Assembly (NCBI GenBank): GCA_029859085.1
Contig: JAOUDU010000155.1
Span: forward strand, 1 to 6,521
Length of the DNA: 6,521 nucleotides
Source: Gammaproteobacteria bacterium
GTDB taxonomy: Bacteria; Pseudomonadota; Gammaproteobacteria; Pseudomonadales; Halieaceae
Direction: 5' to 3'
A program made the position numbers and the translations under genes. Below are positions 1-6,521 of this stretch, in pieces (the stretch's first letter is position 1; every line of letters begins with the position of its first letter). The notes under the pieces are model-generated. The model saw nothing but the letters and a program-made list of their open reading frames with translations, searched no databases and was not told the origin of the DNA.

Positions 1-94
1 GGTGCTGGAGGACTGGATGATTTTCACCGGCAAACACAGGGCAGCCGCCGCGGCGGACGAGAACAGCATCTACACCGGGAATGAAATTGCCTGA
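1..94 (+). CDS. C-terminal end of an unidentified protein (partial)
   Basis: The reading frame starting at base 2 is open from the window edge to a TGA at 92-94 and gives 30 residues, beginning VLEDWMIFTGK and ending YTGNEIA. Nearly all its codons end in G or C, as in the other real genes here, while the competing frame that is open to base 84 lacks this bias and the third plus frame stops at once. I do not recognise the family from this tail; it is mildly acidic, has an alanine run and shows no membrane segment. The stop codon lies inside the 36-base direct repeat that opens the REP cluster, so the present C-terminus may have been set by that repeat. The gene converges on hrpB. Confidence 0.6.
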   Translation, partial: VLEDWMIFTGKHRAAAAADENSIYTGNEIA

Positions 95-138
95 GGCCGA
101 ATGAATTCGGCCCTACGTGGGGTCGAATTTATTCCACC
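95..138. repeat. REP pair A: two head-to-head REP hairpins
   Basis: The first hairpin has arms GGCCGAAT (95-102) and ATTCGGCC (105-112), followed by CTAC (113-116). Read on the minus strand it is therefore a REP with the canonical GTAG head. The second is on the plus strand: GTGG (117-120) stands where GTAG is expected, followed by GGTCGAAT (121-128), TT and ATTCCACC (131-138). Its right arm departs from perfect pairing at two positions. A GTAG or GGAG head next to an imperfect palindrome is the hallmark of REPs mobilised by RAYT (TnpA_REP) transposases; no RAYT gene is visible here. The pair sits just after the stop of the upstream gene. Confidence 0.8.
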
Positions 139-155
139 AACACTGGCACTGCTGA

Positions 156-199
156 GGCCGAATGAATTCGGCCCTACGTGGGGTCGAGCTTTTTCGACC
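156..199. repeat. REP pair B: second head-to-head REP pair
   Basis: This repeats pair A with a 61-bp period; bases 152-187 are identical to 91-126. The minus-strand hairpin has arms 156-163 and 166-173, with the GTAG head complement at 174-177. The plus-strand partner has GTGG (178-181), then arms GGTCGA (182-187) and TCGACC (194-199) around a T-rich loop that differs from pair A. Its arms pair perfectly although the loop has diverged, so the stem seems to be kept while the loop drifts. Confidence 0.8.
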
Positions 200-209
200 A
201 CCTGACACT

Positions 210-231
210 GTAGGGTCGAATTTATTCGACC
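210..231 (+). repeat. Single REP hairpin with intact GTAG head
   Basis: GTAG (210-213) is followed by a perfect 8-bp stem, GGTCGAAT (214-221) and ATTCGACC (224-231), around a TT loop. It is the cleanest plus-strand copy in the cluster. It ends 11 bp from the TGA of hrpB, which reads in from the other side, so the hairpin would lie in the 3' untranslated end of the hrpB mRNA and may protect it or help stop transcription (inference). No U-tract follows it, so it is not a classical intrinsic terminator. Confidence 0.8.
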
Positions 232-242
232 ACCACGCTCGC

Positions 243-2825
<2,583 letters not shown>

Positions 2826-2847
2826 TGCGCCATCTTAGCCGAGGCCG

Positions 2848-2884
2848 GCCCCCGGGACCACGAATTCCATGCCCAGCCGGGGGC
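2848..2884. other. GC-rich inverted repeat in the hrpB/NnrU divergent gap
   Basis: GCCCCCGG (2848-2855) and CCGGGGGC (2877-2884) are perfect 8-base arms around a 21-base spacer. It lies 23 bp upstream of the hrpB start, so it would form a stable hairpin in the hrpB leader if transcription begins further up. A palindromic operator, or chance in GC-rich DNA, is equally possible. No convincing -35/-10 pair was found for either flanking gene in 2826-2971. Confidence 0.35.
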
Positions 2885-2959
2885 ACTGGCAACGCTTGCC
2901 GGACCCCTGCGATGCTGGGCGCCTGCATCGCCAGCTGTTAAGCTGTGGCAAATTCCGGC

Positions 2960-2964
2960 GGAGG
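2960..2964 (+). promoter_or_regulatory. Shine-Dalgarno GGAGG of the NnrU-family gene
   Basis: GGAGG lies 7 bases before the ATG at 2972 and only 4 before the in-frame GTG at 2969. It decides the start in favour of 2972 over the upstream GTG at 2945, which has no ribosome-binding site. Confidence 0.75.
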
Positions 2965-2971
2965 CTACGTG

Positions 2972-3547
2972 ATGACACTTCTGGCAATCGGCGTATTGCT
3001 GTTCGCAGGGCTGCACCTGTTCAAGTCACTCGCACCCTCAACCCGGGCCGGCCTGCAGCAACGCCTGGGTGAGAATGGCTACAAGGGCATCTTTTCGCTG
3101 CTGGTACTGGGCTCAATGGCCCTGATCGTGTTCGGCTGGCGCAGCAGCGTACCCCAGTTCCTCTACAGCCCCGCACCGGCCCTGAAGATACCCGCCCTGG
3201 TGCTGCTGGCAGTCGCCTTCCTGCTGTTCGTGGTCAGCATGCGGCCGTCGCGCCTGCGCCGCCTCGTGCGCAACCCGCAACTCACCGGGGTGGCCCTGTG
3301 GGGTCTCGCCCACCTGCTGCTCAACGGCGACAGCCGGTCGCTGCTGTTGTTCGGTGGGATGGCGGCCTGGGCGGCGGTGGAGATCATTGCAATCAACCGC
3401 CGTGACGGTGTCTGGATAAAGGCCGGCGCACCAGCGCCCGGCACCGAACTGGTCAACCTCGTGATCGCGGGGATAGTGATTGCGCTGCTGGTTTACGTCC
3501 ACCCGTGGCTGTCCGGGGTGGCGGTTACAGGCCTTCCACCGCAATGA
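2972..3547 (+). CDS. NnrU family membrane protein (191 aa)
   Basis: This is a small integral inner-membrane protein of the NnrU family, named from a denitrification-linked gene and related to the plant 15-cis-zeta-carotene isomerase Z-ISO. Bacterial members outside denitrifiers have no settled function. About five or six hydrophobic segments are visible, roughly residues 1-18, 40-57, 72-90, 103-118, 124-140 and 160-178. Family marks are H15 in GLHLFKS, the block QLTGVALWGLAHLLLNGD (103-120, with H114) and the C-terminal YVHPWLSGV (175-183). The usual RHP motif before the LWxxAHLL block reads RNP here, with N101 in place of His. Start chosen at 2972 from the GGAGG site; 191 residues suits the family. 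No nitrite or NO reductase or carotenoid gene is nearby, so a denitrification role is not supported by context. The 3' end overlaps the convergent DUF1330 gene by 23 bp. Confidence 0.88.
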   Translation: MTLLAIGVLLFAGLHLFKSLAPSTRAGLQQRLGENGYKGIFSLLVLGSMALIVFGWRSSVPQFLYSPAPALKIPALVLLAVAFLLFVVSMRPSRLRRLVRNPQLTGVALWGLAHLLLNGDSRSLLLFGGMAAWAAVEIIAINRRDGVWIKAGAPAPGTELVNLVIAGIVIALLVYVHPWLSGVAVTGLPPQ

Positions 3548-3830
3548 TGCGCGCGCTGCTGCAGGCCCTGCGCTGCGTCTCAAGGGACTGGTAGGGCGCG
3601 CTTGCATAGAACTCATCCACCGCTTCCAGCGACGGAAACTCCAGCACCACCAGCCGCCGGGGCTGGTAGTCGCCCTCATAGACCCTGAAGGGGCCACCTC
3701 GCGCAAGATAGCGGGCGCCAGCGGCGGCCAGCAGCGGCCTCACCGCCTGCTGGTAGGCCAGGTAGTGCTCGATATCGAACACCTCGAGATCCGTTATGAC
3801 AAAAGCGGCCAACGGCAGTATCCACAGCAC
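3525..3830 (-). CDS. DUF1330 domain-containing protein (about 95-101 aa)
   Basis: This is a small cytosolic protein of the DUF1330 family, which adopts a ferredoxin-like dimeric alpha/beta-barrel fold; no biochemical role is established. The family pattern is clear: AAFVITDLEVFD (8-19), YLAYQQAVRPLLAAAGARYLARGG split around residues 23-46, and LVVLEFPSLEAVDEFYAS (60-77) followed by a YQ and RR stretch ending in IIAVEGL. The open frame allows a GTG start at 3830-3828. Family members usually begin right before the AAFV strand, so a TTG at 3812-3810, giving 95 residues, is a real alternative; neither has a strong Shine-Dalgarno. The gene lies 123 bp downstream of the MDR gene on the same strand but behind a terminator, so it is probably transcribed separately. 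Its last 23 bases overlap the NnrU-family gene tail to tail. Confidence 0.87.
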   Translation of the reverse strand: MLWILPLAAFVITDLEVFDIEHYLAYQQAVRPLLAAAGARYLARGGPFRVYEGDYQPRRLVVLEFPSLEAVDEFYASAPYQSLETQRRACSSARIIAVEGL

Positions 3831-3886
3831 TTTATCGTTATGTGGGTAACATAAAGCAACGTGGCGAAAAAAAATTGTCCTGCGTC

Positions 3887-3913
3887 AATAAAACGGGCCC
3901 GGCCGTGCCGGGC
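3887..3913 (-). terminator. Intrinsic terminator after the MDR oxidoreductase gene
   Basis: Read on the minus strand, a perfect 7-bp stem GCCCGGC/GCCGGGC closes an ACG loop (3913-3897). CCG and then TTTTATT (3893-3887) follow it. It begins 41 bases after the MDR stop codon and precedes the DUF1330 gene, separating the two. The U-run is interrupted by one A and offset by three bases, so termination may be incomplete. Confidence 0.65.
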
Positions 3914-3953
3914 AGGTTGGAGTGCAGATTCTGTTGCCGCACGCACCGCCAGG

Positions 3954-5081
3954 CTATTGCTGCGGCCTGATCAGGAACTTCTCGCCGGTGGCCTGCTTGC
4001 CGTACACGGCGAGGGCCTCCAGAGACAGGGTCTCGGCCAGCGAGATCTCCCGGGTGTAATGGCTGGCGAAAGTGGTCTTGATTTCACGCGCCACCCTGCC
4101 GCGCAATTCCATCATCTTTTCGATGCCGACTTTCTGCAGGAAGGGGAACAGCAACCAGCCGCTGAGGCTCCAGCTGAAGCCGAAGTTGCGGGTAAGGACG
4201 GTGGGGCTGCGGTCGAGACCGCCATAAATGTACACCTGCTTGAACACGTCCGAACCGTAGCGATTGTAAACCTTCATGCTGCTGGCCGCGGCGGCCTCCA
4301 TGCAGGTGAGAATCTGGCCGGCGAGCTTGCCGCCGCCGGTGGCGTCGAATGCGATGGTGGCTCCGGTAGCCTTGAGCGCCGCAGTGAGGTCTTCCATGAA
4401 GCTGTCTGCGGATGAGTTCACGATATATTTCGCGCCCAGGTCGCGCAAAATCTTTTCCTGCCCGCTCTTGCGCACGATATTGACCAGGTCCACCCCGTCG
4501 GCGAGGCACACCCTGTTCAGCATCTGGCCAAGATTGGAGGCGGCGGCAGTGTGTACCAGGGCCTTGTGGCCTTCGCGGCGCATGGTTTCCACCATGCCCA
4601 GCGCGGTGAGCGGGTTGACGAAGCAGGAGGCGCCCTCGACGGCGGTGGTGCCCTCCTCCAGGGGCAGGCACTGGTGGACATTGAGGCAGCGGTAATGGGC
4701 GTACATTTCGCCGCCCACCATGCCGACGGTACGACCCAGCAGGGCCTGGGCTGCATCCGAACTGCCCGCGGCCACCACCAGGCCGGCGCCCTCATTGCCC
4801 ACCGGCAGGGACTCGTTCAAGCGCCCTGACACGAGTCTCATCGCGCCATCCGGAATTGCCGCGGTCAGCACCGGGCGCTCCGGCGTACCGCTCGACTTGA
4901 AGGTGGCCGGATCGGCCGGGCCCACCAGCAGGGCGAGGTCGGACGGATTGATAGGCGTGGCATCGATACGCACCAGTACCTCATCGGGACCCGGTTCGGG
5001 AAACTCCACCTCTGCCAGGGATATTTCCAGGGTCTTGTCTGCCTTGACCAGTGAGCGGATTTGCAAGCCGGTTGTTGTCAT
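3954..5081 (-). CDS. Zinc-free MDR oxidoreductase, enoyl thioester reductase-like (375 aa)
   Basis: This is a medium-chain dehydrogenase/reductase with an N-terminal GroES-like domain and a C-terminal Rossmann domain, presumably an NAD(P)H-dependent cytosolic reductase. Visible marks are PINPSDL (43-49), VGNEGAGLV (95-102), FVNPLTALGM (154-163), the nucleotide-binding loop HTAAASNLGQML (177-188), DATGGG (246-251) and KTTFASHYTREISL (335-348). These resemble the ETR-like group (2-enoyl thioester reductase-like). GNE replaces the GHE of zinc alcohol dehydrogenases and no structural-zinc cysteine cluster is seen, so it should be zinc-independent. The stretch between PSDL and GNEGAG (50-94) is about 25 residues longer than in classical enoyl reductases, and the catalytic Tyr of Etr1/MECR is not evident there; substrate is unknown. 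The ATG at 5081 has GAGG seven bases upstream; the frame stays open further up, but without family similarity. It is divergent from the acyltransferase gene. Confidence 0.9.
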   Translation of the reverse strand: MTTTGLQIRSLVKADKTLEISLAEVEFPEPGPDEVLVRIDATPINPSDLALLVGPADPATFKSSGTPERPVLTAAIPDGAMRLVSGRLNESLPVGNEGAGLVVAAGSSDAAQALLGRTVGMVGGEMYAHYRCLNVHQCLPLEEGTTAVEGASCFVNPLTALGMVETMRREGHKALVHTAAASNLGQMLNRVCLADGVDLVNIVRKSGQEKILRDLGAKYIVNSSADSFMEDLTAALKATGATIAFDATGGGKLAGQILTCMEAAAASSMKVYNRYGSDVFKQVYIYGGLDRSPTVLTRNFGFSWSLSGWLLFPFLQKVGIEKMMELRGRVAREIKTTFASHYTREISLAETLSLEALAVYGKQATGEKFLIRPQQ

Positions 5082-5088
5082 CGTGATA

Positions 5089-5092
5089 CCTC
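5089..5092 (-). promoter_or_regulatory. Shine-Dalgarno GAGG of the MDR gene
   Basis: On the minus strand GAGG is followed by 7 bases and the ATG at 5081-5079. It fixes the start at the point where MDR family similarity begins, although the frame stays open for another 67 codons upstream. Confidence 0.65.
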
Positions 5093-5187
5093 GGGAAGAA
5101 TTGTAATGCCCCGCACACTGCGCAGGAGGATGGTGTCGCCTCTTTGGTTCGCGGCCACGCCGGCCTGCTCCGGAACGAGGGCGCGCA

Positions 5188-5196
5188 AGGATAACA
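5188..5196 (-). promoter_or_regulatory. Candidate extended -10 for the MDR gene
   Basis: On the minus strand TGT precedes TATCCT (5193-5188), an extended -10 type element that would give a leader of roughly 100 bases. No good -35 is seen, which extended -10 promoters can tolerate. A competing -10, TACAAT at 5105-5100, is nearer to consensus but would leave almost no leader before the Shine-Dalgarno. The rest of 5097-5300 shows nothing else I can name. Confidence 0.25.
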
Positions 5197-5303
5197 TGCA
5201 TGCCCGCTGCCGCGACCGTATTCCCCCGGAAAAAAATGCCGGTGTTGCGGCGGAACCGGCCGGCGCCAAGCCAACCAGTCACGCCATTTAGCCCGCGGCG
5301 TGC

Positions 5304-5333
5304 CTGTAAGCGCAGCCGTCAAGCGGCTATAAT
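5304..5333 (+). promoter_or_regulatory. Sigma-70-type promoter of the acyltransferase gene
   Basis: A perfect TATAAT lies at 5328-5333. A weak -35, CTGTAA (5304-5309), sits 18 bases upstream, matching consensus at three of six positions. Transcription would begin near 5340, leaving a leader of about 30 bases that contains AGG (5361-5363), 7 bases before the ATG at 5371. This position also shows that the in-frame ATG at 5200 is not the start. Confidence 0.5.
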
Positions 5334-5370
5334 GCCCGGCCCTCGAATCAGCCCCAGGCCAGGTACTGCC

Positions 5371-6252
5371 ATGTCCATGTTCAGCAAAGACAACAACCCC
5401 CTCGGCGACAGGGAAGCCCTGGCCCGGCACATCCACCTGGCACTGGCAGTGGAGCGGCCCGCAGGTATGGAACTGGAGCTGGGTTACCGGCTGATCAAGC
5501 GCTTGTTCAACCCCATGATACTGGGGGCGGAGAACATTCCCGACCGGCCCTGCCTGTTCGTGGGTAACCATTCCTTGTTCGCCCTTGACGGCTGGGTGCT
5601 GGGACCCCTGATGCTGAAGGAGCTGAACCGCTTTCCCCGGGGCCTGGGCGACAAGTTCCTGTTCGCGAATGCCGGCGTGGGTGACTTCATCCTGAAGCGC
5701 GGAACGGTGATGGGTCACCCGGAGGTCTGCAGCGCCCTGATGCAGGCCGGGGAGGACCTGATCGTGTTCCCGGGGGGCGCCCACGAGGCGGTCAAACCAG
5801 CCAGCATGAAATACGAGTTGCAGTGGAAGGAGCGCTACGGCTTCGTCAAGCTGGCGGCGAAACACGGCTACACCATCATGCCCTTCGGCCTCGTGGGCCC
5901 GGATGAATTCTATGGCCACCTGATGGAAGGCCGGGATATTCCCGACTCCGCCCTGGGCACTGTGCTCAAGCGCCTCGGCCTGCTCTCCGAGGAAACCCGC
6001 AGCGACGTGCTGCCGCCTGTCCCGATGGGAGCCCTGGGCACATTCCTGCCCAAGCCCCAGCGCTGCTACCTCGGTTTTGGCGAGCCCATCAACCTGGCCC
6101 GCTACGAGGGCCGGACCCCGACCAGGAAAGAGCAGCAGGCCATTCGCGCGGCGGTAGCGGAGCAGATCGAGACCCAGCTGGCCGAACTGCTGTTCGCGCG
6201 GGAGCAGCACAAGGGCGAGGACAGCCTGCTGCGGCGCCTGCTGTCGATCTAG
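5371..6252 (+). CDS. Lysophospholipid/glycerol acyltransferase, MGAT-like (293 aa)
   Basis: This belongs to the LPLAT (PlsC-type) superfamily and resembles the MGAT-like branch, which moves an acyl group from acyl-CoA or acyl-ACP to a glycerolipid or similar acceptor at the membrane face. The catalytic block is VGNHSLFALDGW (64-75), with H67 and D73; the spacing is H-x5-D, one longer than textbook H-x4-D but seen in this branch. Next come KFLFANAGVGDFILKRGTV (95-113) and FPGGAHEA (133-140), the counterpart of the FPGGAREA glycerol-binding motif. IMPFGLVGPDEFY (169-181) and LGFGEPINL (234-242) complete the fold, and an acidic/basic helical tail follows. No clear membrane segment or signal peptide is present, so peripheral membrane binding is likely. 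The ATG at 5371 is preferred over the in-frame ATG at 5200 because the TATAAT and the AGG site lie just before it and the upstream 57 codons look non-coding. The acceptor lipid is unknown. Confidence 0.9.
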   Translation: MSMFSKDNNPLGDREALARHIHLALAVERPAGMELELGYRLIKRLFNPMILGAENIPDRPCLFVGNHSLFALDGWVLGPLMLKELNRFPRGLGDKFLFANAGVGDFILKRGTVMGHPEVCSALMQAGEDLIVFPGGAHEAVKPASMKYELQWKERYGFVKLAAKHGYTIMPFGLVGPDEFYGHLMEGRDIPDSALGTVLKRLGLLSEETRSDVLPPVPMGALGTFLPKPQRCYLGFGEPINLARYEGRTPTRKEQQAIRAAVAEQIETQLAELLFAREQHKGEDSLLRRLLSI

Positions 6253-6285
6253 CCTGCCCCTCCCGGGGCGTGTCCGCGGGCGCGG

Positions 6286-6309
6286 CCCAGCGGCGACGCA
6301 CCCGCTGGG
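6286..6309 (+). terminator. GC-rich hairpin after the acyltransferase gene
   Basis: CCCAGCGG (6286-6293) and CCGCTGGG (6302-6309) form a perfect 8-bp stem with an 8-base loop, 33 bases past the stop codon. Next to it, GGGGG and CCCCC (6307-6320) can form a competing stem. No U-run follows directly, so it may protect the 3' end or act with the weaker hairpin and T-run downstream rather than terminate by itself. Confidence 0.4.
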
Positions 6310-6341
6310 GGAAAGCCCCCTCCCCGCCTCACGATCGCGCT

Positions 6342-6359
6342 CTGGGCGCCAGGTTTTTT
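6342..6359 (+). terminator. Weak candidate intrinsic terminator
   Basis: CTGG (6342-6345), a GCG loop and CCAG (6349-6352) are followed by G and six Ts (6354-6359). The stem is short, and an alternative fold, GGCGCCA (6345-6351) with TGGCACC (6359-6365), would put the Ts in the loop, so this is tentative. Confidence 0.3.
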
Positions 6360-6365
6360 GGCACC

Positions 6366-6412
6366 AATATACCTATATTTCAATATGTTATGGGCTATAT
6401 CTCGACGATATA
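6366..6412. promoter_or_regulatory. AT-rich dyad cluster, possible operator or promoter region
   Basis: The base composition changes sharply to AT-rich here. Three short dyads are packed together: AATATA-CC-TATATT (6366-6379), ATATT-TC-AATAT (6375-6386) and TATATC-TCGAC-GATATA (6396-6412). Such palindromes could be repressor or nucleoid-protein sites upstream of a gene beyond the window. AT-rich DNA also yields short dyads by chance. Confidence 0.35.
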
Positions 6413-6427
6413 TTAGATGGGACCCCG

Positions 6428-6492
6428 CCTGCGTGTGATCCAGTACAGCGACTGTCACGTATCTGTCACACAGGCGCGTTACTGTAAGTATC
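6428..6492. repeat. Short direct and inverted repeats at the right end
   Basis: CTGTCAC occurs twice in direct orientation at 6452-6458 and 6463-6469, an 11-base spacing close to one helical turn. ACTGTCACGTATC (6451-6463) is partly echoed by ACTGTAAGTATC (6481-6492). GTGTGA (6433-6438) and TCACAC (6466-6471) form an inverted pair. Together they suggest a protein-binding region before a downstream gene. An ATG at 6498 is open to the window end but has no ribosome-binding site, so I do not call it a gene. Confidence 0.3.
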
Positions 6493-6521
6493 GCTTTATG
6501 GCCTGCCAGGGAAGGCGGGAC

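Noticed and set aside
95..231. CRISPR array or transposon ends
   Set aside because: The palindromic units are paired head-to-head, irregularly completed and without unique spacers of even length; there are no cas genes, transposase or target-site duplication. REP elements fit better.
3867..3874. Run of eight As as a terminator
   Set aside because: No stem directly precedes it on either strand; the hairpin at 3897-3913 has its own nearer T-run.
5082..5282. N-terminal extension of the MDR gene up to 5282
   Set aside because: These 67 codons show no MDR similarity, and a good GAGG site sits before the ATG at 5081 where similarity begins.
5200..5370. N-terminal extension of the acyltransferase from the ATG at 5200
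   Set aside because: It would place the TATAAT promoter inside the gene, and its Arg/Pro-rich residues do not look like the family.
4981..6210. Minus-strand 409-codon open frame
   Set aside because: It spans the divergent promoter gap and lies antisense to the well-supported acyltransferase gene, with Gln/His-rich shadow composition.
6249..6458. Minus-strand 69-codon open frame at the right end
   Set aside because: It covers GC hairpins and AT-rich dyads, has no ribosome-binding site and shows no recognisable protein features.

Overview
The window looks like chromosomal DNA from a GC-rich proteobacterium, most likely a gammaproteobacterium. This rests on an hrpB-type helicase gene, strong GC bias at third codon positions and GTAG-headed REP hairpins between genes. 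Genus cannot be read from the sequence, although the mix of genes would suit a marine/oligotrophic group such as the Halieaceae (inference only). I see no phage, IS element, CRISPR array, tRNA or rRNA.

Layout. Bases 1-94 are the last codons of an unidentified plus-strand gene. Bases 95-231 hold a compact cluster of five REP-type hairpins: two head-to-head pairs and one single copy. The cluster fills the gap between that gene and the convergent hrpB (243-2825, minus), which encodes a DEAH-box ATP-dependent helicase with every core motif visible. A 146-bp divergent gap separates hrpB from a small NnrU-family membrane protein gene (2972-3547, plus). The 3' end of that gene overlaps by 23 bp the 3' end of a convergent DUF1330 gene (3525-3830, minus). 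Upstream of DUF1330 on the same strand lies a zinc-free MDR oxidoreductase of the enoyl-thioester-reductase-like type (3954-5081, minus), with an intrinsic terminator after its stop. A 289-bp divergent intergenic region containing a perfect TATAAT separates it from an MGAT-like lysophospholipid acyltransferase (5371-6252, plus). The last 269 bp are non-coding: GC-rich hairpins first, then an AT-rich stretch full of short dyads, then short CTGT-containing repeats. This looks like a control region for a gene beyond the window.

How the genes work together. There is no clear operon or pathway. hrpB is a stand-alone RNA-helicase-type gene. The NnrU-like, DUF1330, MDR and acyltransferase genes are single-gene units facing alternately. 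The MDR enzyme and the acyltransferase could both touch acyl or lipid metabolism and share a divergent promoter region, but that link is only suggestive. I found no convincing new multi-gene system. The best leads are the REP cluster, whose two stem types differ by paired, pairing-preserving changes; an NnrU-family protein with Asn where the family usually has the His of its RHP motif; and the dyad-rich right end.
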